A DNA stretch of 15,139 bases from Collinsella sp. (lineage in GTDB: Bacteria > Actinomycetota > Coriobacteriia > Coriobacteriales > Coriobacteriaceae), in NCBI GenBank assembly GCA_019419555.1, contig DXZR01000044.1, forward strand, positions 1-15,139, in the 5' to 3' direction. The notes beneath the pieces are model-generated. The model had not been told where the DNA came from. It did no database searches and worked only from the letters and a program-made list of their open reading frames with translations. Position numbers and translations under genes: made by a program. This document shows positions 1 through 4,925 of the stretch, piece by piece; position 1 is the first letter of the stretch, and each line of letters opens with the position of its first letter.

Positions 1-6
1 AAAGAG

Positions 7-32
7 AAGAGGCGGGGCATGCCCCGCCTCTT
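7..32. terminator. Perfect palindrome, probable terminator of the gene upstream of the window
   Basis: A perfect 26-bp palindrome (13-bp arms meeting at an AT centre) with a G+C core is flanked by A-rich sequence on the left and TTA on the right. This is the shape of a bidirectional intrinsic terminator. No gene precedes it inside the window, so the gene it ends is not visible. Confidence 0.6.
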
Positions 33-239
33 ACACCACATCTCTGCGCGCTACCTTCGAATCGCTCAAGCTAGGCAATTTGCTCTCGATTTTGCTGCTA
101 CTAAATTTGTAACAGTACTCATATTTGCCACTTTTTGACCACGGGGTATCCGGAGGGGCCCTCGATAAGCATCTAACGCTACAATAACTACCACGTGGCT
201 GGGTTTGCCGGCCGAATGTGTGATGTCGTGGGAGGGGAC
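33..239 (+). promoter_or_regulatory. Leader and presumed promoter region of the HPr gene
   Basis: No gene is seen in these 207 bases. The part from about 60 to 140 is A+T-richer than the surroundings and should hold the promoter. One weak sigma-70-like pair is TTGCTC at 80-85 and TAAATT at 102-107, with 16 bases between them. It is a poor match and I would not rely on it. The ribosome binding site GGAGG at 231-235 ends the region. Confidence 0.3.
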
Positions 240-488
240 ATGGTCGAGTTTACAAAGACGATTAAAGATCCGTTGGGACTACACGCCCGCCCGGTTGCGC
301 TGCTCTATGACATCATTGCCAAGCATCGTAGCGACGTGTCGGTCAGCATTGGCGACCGCCACACCGACGGCCGTGACGTGATGGGCCTCATGGCGCTTTA
401 CGGCGAATGTGGCGAGGACATCGTCTTTCGCGTTTCGGGCGTAGACGAGGCTTCGTGTGTCACGTCGATCAGAAACCTCTCGCTCTAA
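240..488 (+). CDS. HPr-family phosphocarrier protein with Asp at position 46
   Basis: This 82-residue protein has the length of HPr, the phosphocarrier that passes phosphate from enzyme I to the sugar-specific EIIA domains of the phosphotransferase system in the cytoplasm. The active-site motif GLHARPVA is at residues 13-20, placing the phosphorylated histidine exactly at His15 with Arg17 beside it. The second conserved block, GRDVMGLMAL (residues 44-53), aligns without gaps to the usual K-S-I-M-G-V-M-S-L block but has Asp46 where Ser46 normally sits. The start at 240 is chosen because GGAGG lies four bases upstream and it gives the canonical numbering. An in-frame GTG at 195 would add 15 residues with no family match. 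No enzyme I or other pts gene is nearby, and the gene appears to be transcribed alone. HPr assignment is confident. Whether it serves sugar transport or only regulation is open. Confidence 0.92.
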   Translation: MVEFTKTIKDPLGLHARPVALLYDIIAKHRSDVSVSIGDRHTDGRDVMGLMALYGECGEDIVFRVSGVDEASCVTSIRNLSL

Positions 489-496
489 ACGCAACA

Positions 497-527
497 ATGT
501 GACAAAGGGACAGTCCCTTTGTCACAT
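497..527. repeat. 31-bp palindromic REP-like element after the HPr gene
   Basis: Two perfect 15-bp arms flank a single central base, starting eight bases after the HPr stop codon. The core is GGGACAGTCCC with flanking TGACAAA/TTTGTCA. The centre is too tight for an ordinary transcriptional hairpin, although a 13-bp stem with a 5-base loop is possible. The sequence resembles dispersed REP-type palindromes. The 10-mer AAAGGGACAG recurs in complement at 3798-3807. Confidence 0.6.
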
Positions 528-532
528 CTCTG

Positions 533-563
533 GGAGGCGCTCTTTGCGGCGCCTCTTTTGTTT
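533..563 (+). terminator. Intrinsic terminator of the HPr gene
   Basis: A 7-bp G+C-rich stem (534-540 with 549-555, GAGGCGC/GCGCCTC), extended by a G-U pair, closes an 8-base loop and is followed by TTTTGTTT. This is a standard rho-independent terminator for the upstream gene. Confidence 0.8.
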
Positions 564-572
564 CGTATGGGA

Positions 573-613
573 AACTTTTTCGAAAACTGAATAGGGACCC
601 TTTTCAAAAAGTT
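573..613 (+). repeat. Imperfect inverted repeat overlapping the feoA operator arm
   Basis: The left arm at 573-586 pairs with the right arm at 601-613 except for one extra C (581), around a 14-base loop. The right arm (TTTTCAAAAAGTT) shares bases 607-613 with the left arm of the next inverted repeat (607-660), so the two foldings exclude one another if both are transcribed. No T-run follows. The function is unknown. Confidence 0.45.
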
Positions 614-660
614 AACCACGTGTTAGTTTACTATAGCGAACATAGACGTGGTTAACTTTT
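607..660 (+). promoter_or_regulatory. 15-bp perfect inverted repeat upstream of feoA, candidate operator
   Basis: The arm AAAAGTTAACCACGT at 607-621 is the exact reverse complement of 646-660, with 24 bases between. Each arm contains the 10-mer GTGGTTAACT in one orientation (610-619 and 648-657). The same 10-mer occurs just before the FeoB-associated gene at 3839-3848. Placement 44 bases before the feoA start, and recurrence only at feo genes, suggest a binding site for an iron-responsive regulator. The spacer has a TACTAT hexamer (629-634) that could be a -10 box, but no good -35 box is positioned for it. Confidence 0.5.
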
Positions 661-703
661 GCTGCGTCGATGTTGAGGACGAACTGACGTTAGGAGCGCA
701 CTC

Positions 704-946
704 ATGTCTTGCGGACCGCAGATGCCGGCTTTGCCGCTCTCGATGGTAAAGGCGGGCGAAACCGTGCACGTGTCTCGTGTAAAGGGCAATCAGGACATGA
801 AGCACCACCTCAAGGACCTCGGCTTTGTCGAGGGCAGCGAGATTCACGTGGTGAGCTCGAGTGGTGCCAATATCATCGTCACCGTGCTGGGCGCACGTTT
901 TGGCATCGATTCCAAGGTTGCCATGCACATCATGACCGTCGGTTAG
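704..946 (+). CDS. feoA: FeoA-domain protein, first of two
   Basis: This 80-residue protein is made almost entirely of the FeoA SH3-like domain, a small cytosolic partner of the FeoB iron transporter whose exact role is unsettled. The family pattern is visible in MKHHLKDLGFVEGSEI (the usual small helix followed by LG-x-x-x-G) and in the C-terminal strand region GARFGIDSKVAMHIMTV. It has an N-terminal extension of roughly 14 residues with one cysteine (Cys3) that the second copy lacks. The start at 704 follows AGGAG at 692-696 with a 7-base gap. It opens the feo operon, 39 bases before the second feoA. It diverges from the canonical FeoA consensus more than its neighbour does, so the two copies are probably specialised and not a recent duplication. 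Confidence 0.85.
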   Translation: MSCGPQMPALPLSMVKAGETVHVSRVKGNQDMKHHLKDLGFVEGSEIHVVSSSGANIIVTVLGARFGIDSKVAMHIMTVG

Positions 947-985
947 TCCGCAGCATTTCATTAAAACCGAAAGGGGGACAAGAGG

Positions 986-1207
986 ATGAAGACGTTGGGT
1001 GACGTTAAGGTAGGCGAGAGCTCTACCATCGTCAAGCTTCACGGTGAGGGCGCGCTGCGCCGCCACCTTATGGACCTGGGGCTCATCAAGGGCACTTCAT
1101 TCAAGGTCGTAAAGGTTGCGCCGCTCGGTGATCCGGTCGAGATCAACGTACGCGGCTACGAGCTTTCCATCCGCAAGGAAGAGGCTGCCGTCGTAGAGGT
1201 CCAGTAA
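986..1207 (+). CDS. feoA: FeoA-domain protein, second of two (canonical form)
   Basis: This 73-residue protein matches the FeoA consensus closely: LRRHLMDLGLIKGTSFKVV near residues 24-42, then APLGDPVEINVRGYELSIRKEEAAVVEV to the C-terminus, including the A-P-L-G-D-P turn typical of the family. It is expected to be a cytosolic protein acting with FeoB in ferrous iron import. The start at 986 is preceded by AAAGGGGG at 970-977, eight bases upstream. The gene lies 39 bases after the first feoA and 123 bases before feoB. That gap carries an inverted repeat and a hairpin, so feoB could also be regulated separately. The assignment is secure. Which of the two FeoA proteins contacts FeoB cannot be told from sequence. 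Confidence 0.92.
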   Translation: MKTLGDVKVGESSTIVKLHGEGALRRHLMDLGLIKGTSFKVVKVAPLGDPVEINVRGYELSIRKEEAAVVEVQ

Positions 1208-1233
1208 GGGCTTGCGGCGTATATTTCTGCAGG

Positions 1234-1257
1234 TAAAGTTAGGTATTTCTAACTTAA
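1234..1257 (+). promoter_or_regulatory. Inverted repeat in the feoA2-feoB gap, DtxR/IdeR-like candidate operator
   Basis: AAGTTAG (1236-1242) and CTAACTT (1249-1255) form 7-bp arms around a 6-base spacer. The GTTAGG core resembles half-sites recognised by iron-dependent DtxR/IdeR-family repressors, from memory of their consensus. A weak promoter, TTGCGG at 1212-1217 and TAAAGT at 1234-1239 with 16 bases between, would place the repeat over the -10 box. No regulator gene is visible in the window. Confidence 0.4.
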
Positions 1258-1284
1258 TGCAGCAACTTTAAAGCACATTATCCA

Positions 1285-1310
1285 GCCCGTGCGGAGAAAG
1301 CAGCGCGGGC
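1285..1310 (+). other. mRNA hairpin just upstream of feoB
   Basis: GCCCGTGC (1285-1292) pairs with GCGCGGGC (1303-1310), eight pairs including one G-U, around a 10-base loop. No T-run follows, so it is not an intrinsic terminator. It ends 10 bases before the purine-rich ribosome binding site of feoB and may affect stability or translation. Confidence 0.4.
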
Positions 1311-1330
1311 ACACAAGGAAGAAGGATTGA

Positions 1331-3658
1331 ATGGCGGATTCTCAGATCCATGTCGCGCTGGCGGGTAACCCCAACTGCGGCAAGACCACGCTTTTCAACC
1401 TGATCACCGGCGCCAACGGCTACGTTGGCAACTGGCCCGGCGTCACGGTTGAGAAAAAGGAAGCCAAGCTCCTGAGTGACAAGAACGTCACGATTACGGA
1501 CCTCCCCGGCATCTACTCGCTTTCCCCCTACAGCCCCGAGGAGCAGTGCTCGCGCGATTACCTCATGAGCGGCGAGCCCGATGTCGTCGTCCAGGTGGTC
1601 GATGCCACCAACCTCGAGCGCAACCTGTACCTGGCGCTTCAGGTTATCGAGACCGGCCTGCCCGTGGTCGTCGCCCTCAACATGGCCGACTTGGTCGAGA
1701 AGAACGGCGACAAGATCGACACCGACAAGCTGTCCAAGAAGCTCGGTTGCCCGGTCATGATGATCTCGGCCCTTAAGAACAAGGGCATCAAGGAGCTTTT
1801 CGAGCAGGTTAAGAAGTCCGCTGCTTCCAAGGGCCAGGTGCCGGAGCACAAGTTCGATTCCTCCATCGAGGACGTTCTGGACCACATCGAGAACAACCTG
1901 CCGGCGAGCGTTCCCGCCAACAAGCGTCGCTACTACGCTGTCAAGCTGTTTGAGCGCGACGCGGACGCCTGCAAGCTCATCAACCTCACCAAGGAGAAGG
2001 CCGCTCGCGTCGAGCAGCTGGTCGCCCAGTGCGAGCAGGATTGCGACGACGACGCCGAGTCCATCATCACCGGCGAGCGCTATGGCGTGATTGCCCACAT
2101 TATCGACGAGTGCATGACCAAGGCTCCGGCCAAGATGAGCACCTCCGAGAAGATCGACCGCGTGGTTACCAACCGTATCCTGGGCCTGCCGATCTTTGTG
2201 GTCATCATGTTCTGCGTGTACTACATCGCCGTTTCCACCCTGGGCGGCACGGTGACCGACTTCACCAACGACCAGCTCTTCGGCACCGACGGCTGGTACG
2301 TGCTCGGTCAGGGTCGCGACGCCTATGACGCAGCTGTTGAGGCTGCGGGCGACAACGCCGACTCGGTCGACCCAGCACAGTACGGCCCCTATGTCCCGGG
2401 TATCACCACCGCGGTGCATGACGCTCTCGTGGCGGGCGGTACCGAGGACGGTGGCCTCGTCGATTCGCTGGTCTGCGACGGCATCGTGGCTGGCATCGGC
2501 GCCATCATGGGCTTCGTCCCGCAGATGTTCCTGCTCTTTGTGATGCTGTCTTTCTTGGAGGACTGCGGTTACATGGCCCGCGTCGCCTTCATCATGGACC
2601 GCGTGTTCCGCCGCTTTGGCCTGTCCGGTAAGTCCTTTATCCCCATGCTCGTGTCCTCGGGCTGCGGCGTCCCCGGCGTCATGGCTACCAAGACCATCGA
2701 GAACGAGAAGGACCGCCGCATGACGGTCATGACCACCACGTTCATCCCTTGCGGCGCCAAGTTGCCGATCATCGCCCTGCTTATGGGTTCCATCATTGGC
2801 GACTCTTCTACCACCGCTGCGTGGATCAGCCCGCTCTTTTACTTCCTGGGCGTCTTTGCCGTCATTGCCTCGGGCCTCATGCTCAAGAAGACCAAGCTCT
2901 TCGCCGGCCGCCCGACGCCGTTTGTTATGGAGCTTCCTGCCTACCACTTCCCGGCGATCCGCTCTTGGGCGCTGCACGTGTGGGAGCGCTGCTTCGCCTT
3001 TATCAAGAAGGCCGGCACGGTCATCTTTGCGTCCACCGTCGTCGTTTGGTTCCTCTCCAACTTTGGTAGCTACAACGGCGCCTTTGGCTACCTGCCTTCC
3101 ATGGAGGGCATCCCCGAGGAGTTCATGGATTACTCCGTGCTTGCCATGCTCGGCAACCTGGTCGCTTGGATCTTCGCCCCGCTCGGCTTTAGCACCTGGC
3201 AGGCCACCGCACTGACCGTCTCGGGTCTCGTTGCCAAGGAGAACGTTGTCGCCACCGCCGGCTCGCTGCTGTCCGTTGCCGACGCCGGCGAGACCGACCC
3301 GAGCCTGTGGACCGCGTTCGCCGGCATGTTCCCGACTATGGGCGCTTGCGTTGCCTTTGGTGCGTTCAACCTGCTGTGCGCTCCGTGCTTTGCCGCCATG
3401 GGCACCATCCGTAACCAGATGAACTCCGGTAAGTGGACCGCGATTGCCATCGGCTACGAGTGTGCCTTTGCTTGGGTCATCGGCCTGTTCATCAACCAGT
3501 TCTATAACCTGCTTGTTCTTGGGCAGTTTGGTATCTGGACGGTTGTTGCCATCGTGCTGCTGGCTGCGATGCTCTTCCAGATCTTCCGTCCCATGCCCAA
3601 GCACGCTTGGACCGACGAGGACGAGACCAACACTGCTTCCGCCGCAGTTTCCGCTTAA
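1331..3658 (+). CDS. feoB: Ferrous iron transport protein FeoB
   Basis: This 775-residue protein has the usual FeoB length and imports Fe2+ across the cytoplasmic membrane. The N-terminal G domain shows G1 GNPNCGKTT (12-20), G3 DLPG (57-60), G4 NMAD (117-120) and G5 SAL (146-148). A helical guanine-dissociation-inhibitor-like region follows to about residue 270, and then the membrane domain. The two inverted-repeat 'gate' halves are recognisable by SSGCGVPGVMATKT and FIPCGAKLPII in the first half and CAPCFAAMGTI in the second. Between the first membrane helix and the first gate lies an acidic Asp/Ala-rich loop of several dozen residues (around DAYDAAVEAAGDNADSVDP) that may be lineage-specific. 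The start at 1331 follows GAAGGA with a 4-base gap. It is the third gene of the feo cluster and is closed by a terminator. All nucleotide-binding motifs are intact. Confidence 0.97.
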   Translation: MADSQIHVALAGNPNCGKTTLFNLITGANGYVGNWPGVTVEKKEAKLLSDKNVTITDLPGIYSLSPYSPEEQCSRDYLMSGEPDVVVQVVDATNLERNLYLALQVIETGLPVVVALNMADLVEKNGDKIDTDKLSKKLGCPVMMISALKNKGIKELFEQVKKSAASKGQVPEHKFDSSIEDVLDHIENNLPASVPANKRRYYAVKLFERDADACKLINLTKEKAARVEQLVAQCEQDCDDDAESIITGERYGVIAHIIDECMTKAPAKMSTSEKIDRVVTNRILGLPIFVVIMFCVYYIAVSTLGGTVTDFTNDQLFGTDGWYVLGQGRDAYDAAVEAAGDNADSVDPAQYGPYVPGITTAVHDALVAGGTEDGGLVDSLVCDGIVAGIGAIMGFVPQMFLLFVMLSFLEDCGYMARVAFIMDRVFRRFGLSGKSFIPMLVSSGCGVPGVMATKTIENEKDRRMTVMTTTFIPCGAKLPIIALLMGSIIGDSSTTAAWISPLFYFLGVFAVIASGLMLKKTKLFAGRPTPFVMELPAYHFPAIRSWALHVWERCFAFIKKAGTVIFASTVVVWFLSNFGSYNGAFGYLPSMEGIPEEFMDYSVLAMLGNLVAWIFAPLGFSTWQATALTVSGLVAKENVVATAGSLLSVADAGETDPSLWTAFAGMFPTMGACVAFGAFNLLCAPCFAAMGTIRNQMNSGKWTAIAIGYECAFAWVIGLFINQFYNLLVLGQFGIWTVVAIVLLAAMLFQIFRPMPKHAWTDEDETNTASAAVSA

Positions 3659-3686
3659 GTCCGAATAAGGATTAGCCCTTTTCACG

Positions 3687-3719
3687 AGCCCGGGTGCCCC
3701 AGCGACACTCGGGCTTTTT
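3687..3719 (+). terminator. Intrinsic terminator after feoB
   Basis: A 10-bp stem (3687-3696 with 3706-3715, one G-T pair) closes a 9-base loop and runs into TTTTT. It separates feoB from the small Cys-rich gene, which therefore probably has its own promoter or depends on readthrough. Confidence 0.85.
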
Positions 3720-3725
3720 GGTGCA

Positions 3726-3807
3726 ATGGGGGACAGATTGCTCTGCTTCAGAAGTTAAGATGTGACGTTTCCGCAGATAAAACCGACCAAAATAAACCTG
3801 TCCCTTT
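3726..3807. repeat. Degraded GGGACAG-type repeat pair between feoB and the small Cys-rich gene
   Basis: GGGACAG at 3730-3736 and CTGTCCC at 3798-3804 face each other across 61 bases. The right half continues as CTGTCCCTTT, the complement of part of the palindrome at 497-527. The left half (AATGGGGGACAG) resembles the element at 14700-14760. It looks like a decayed REP-type unit. No coding potential is seen here. Confidence 0.35.
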
Positions 3808-3838
3808 TTGGCAGGTGGAAGATGGGGTAAAGTAAGTG

Positions 3839-3848
3839 GTGGTTAACT
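3839..3848 (+). promoter_or_regulatory. GTGGTTAACT motif before the FeoB-associated gene
   Basis: This 10-mer is identical to the core of the inverted repeat upstream of feoA (648-657 and, inverted, 610-619). It ends two bases before the AGGAGG ribosome binding site, so a bound protein would block either early transcription or translation. A single half-site, no partner arm seen. Confidence 0.4.
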
Positions 3849-3862
3849 AGAGGAGGCTTGCT

Positions 3863-4063
3863 ATGGCACCTATCGATATTGTTGTGCTGGCCGTTATCGG
3901 CATTGCGTTTGTCGCCGTGTGCGTGCGCATCTACCGTAAGGGCACCTGCGCCGACTGCGCTCAGGGTGGCGTTTGCACGGGGCATTGCTCCAACAAAAAG
4001 ACCTGTGCCGCGCTTAAGGGCGTGGATAAAATCGCCGAAGACTTGGGCCGCGGTATTAAATAA
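3863..4063 (+). CDS. FeoB-associated Cys-rich membrane protein
   Basis: This 66-residue protein has one N-terminal membrane helix (about residues 4-21), a short basic stretch (RIYRKG), and then a cysteine cluster: Cys29, Cys32 (a CxxC), Cys38, Cys42 and Cys48, plus Cys20 inside the helix. This architecture and its position after feoB match the small 'FeoB-associated Cys-rich membrane protein' family, whose role is not established. Metal handling at the cytoplasmic mouth of FeoB is an inference. The start is firm: AGGAGG at 3851-3856 lies six bases upstream. The gene is separated from feoB by a terminator but carries the same GTGGTTAACT motif found before feoA, which suggests co-regulation. 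A 120-bp dispersed repeat begins 31 bases after its stop. Confidence 0.85.
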   Translation: MAPIDIVVLAVIGIAFVAVCVRIYRKGTCADCAQGGVCTGHCSNKKTCAALKGVDKIAEDLGRGIK

Positions 4064-4094
4064 GGCCCGACATCCAGGCGCCAAGCTCGCCGTC

Positions 4095-4214
4095 GAAGGC
4101 ATGATTGCCTACCTGCGCCTCTAACTCCATCCCGCCCATCAGTTGCGGTGAAATACGGACTGTTTTGGCTGTCAAAGGCCTTATCTACTCCGTATTCCAC
4201 CGCAACTTTTTGTG
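4095..4214 (+). repeat. 120-bp dispersed repeat, copy 1, ending in a long hairpin and T-run
   Basis: This stretch aligns without gaps to 12509-12628, with 105 of 120 bases identical by my count. The first 46 bases are less conserved (10 differences) than the last 74 (5 differences). The core has 19-bp inverted arms, 4141-4159 and 4189-4207 (one A/C mismatch), around a 29-base loop, followed by TTTTT. It lies between two convergent genes and can act as terminator for the plus-strand small Cys-rich gene. Conservation of the loop and the 5' flank argues that it is more than a chance terminator. Confidence 0.8.
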
Positions 4215-4220
4215 GGTGGG

Positions 4221-4925
4221 CTAGAGACGCTGCATGCGGTACCCGACACCCATGTGCGTCTGAATCATCTTAGGGTGAGAGGGGTCTGCCTCGATCTTCT
4301 TGCGCAGGGTGCGCATGAACACGCGCAGGCTCGCCAGATCGCTGTCCCAGCTCGTGCCCCATATCTCGCGGGTGATGAAGGTGTGGGTGAGCACCTTGTC
4401 GACGTTTTTCGCCAGAAGGACGAGCAATTTGTACTCGGTTGGGGTGAGCGAGAACTCGCGTCCGTCTTTCGTCGCGTATCCCGCGGCGTAGTCGATATGC
4501 AGCGGACCGTTGTCGAACGTGCTCGCTTCTGTCGACTCACTCGACGCCATCGAGGAGCGCCTCAAATTCGCACGGACGCGCGCGAGCAACTCATCCACAG
4601 AAAAGGGCTTGGTGAGGTAGTCGTCTGCCCCGGCGTCAAGTGCTGCAATCTTGTCGGAATCTTCGGTGCGCGCCGAAATGACGATAATGGGGACTGCTGA
4701 CCAGCTTCGAATCTTCGTGATGACCTCGATACCGTCAATGTCGGGAAGGCCGAGGTCGAGCATGATGAGGCTGGGGCCGTGCGACACCGCATCCATGATG
4801 GCGGCCTGGCCGTCGCAAACCTTGCTCACGACATAACCGTGGAGGTCAAGCGCGGTCGAAACGAGGTTTTGAACGGTCAGGTCATCTTCGACCAGGAGGA
4901 TGCGTGGCTTAGCGGCATTATTCAT
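4221..4925 (-). CDS. kdpE: Potassium-responsive response regulator KdpE
   Basis: This is a 234-residue OmpR/PhoB-type response regulator that activates the kdpFABC transporter operon when phosphorylated by KdpD. The receiver domain spans about residues 7-120 with the acidic pair Asp14-Asp15, phosphoacceptor Asp57 (in MLDLGLPDIDG), Ser84 and Lys106 (in LTKPF). A winged-helix DNA-binding domain follows (about 135-234) with LTPTEYKLLVLLAKN and the recognition region around RVFMRTLRKKIE. The start MNNAAKPRILLVEDD is chosen because it gives the standard N-terminus. The open frame runs further upstream, but only as antisense-free overlap within kdpD. The start codon overlaps the kdpD stop by 8 bp (ATGAATAA), so translation is probably coupled. 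The gene is last in the kdpDE operon and converges on the feo locus. Confidence 0.97.
   Translation of the reverse strand: MNNAAKPRILLVEDDLTVQNLVSTALDLHGYVVSKVCDGQAAIMDAVSHGPSLIMLDLGLPDIDGIEVITKIRSWSAVPIIVISARTEDSDKIAALDAGADDYLTKPFSVDELLARVRANLRRSSMASSESTEASTFDNGPLHIDYAAGYATKDGREFSLTPTEYKLLVLLAKNVDKVLTHTFITREIWGTSWDSDLASLRVFMRTLRKKIEADPSHPKMIQTHMGVGYRMQRL

Noticed and set aside
1268..3685. 805-codon open frame antisense to feoB
   Set aside because: It mirrors feoB almost exactly, is low-complexity (Ala, Gly, Val, Asp, His-rich) and has no family match. This is a common artefact opposite high-G+C genes with strong third-position bias.
4095..4214. Small protein encoded on the minus strand of the 120-bp repeat (GYGVDEAFDRQNSPY-like in both copies)
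   Set aside because: Most of the base differences between the two copies change the amino acid (K/E, S/R, F/S), and there is no ribosome binding site or start conserved, so coding selection is not indicated.
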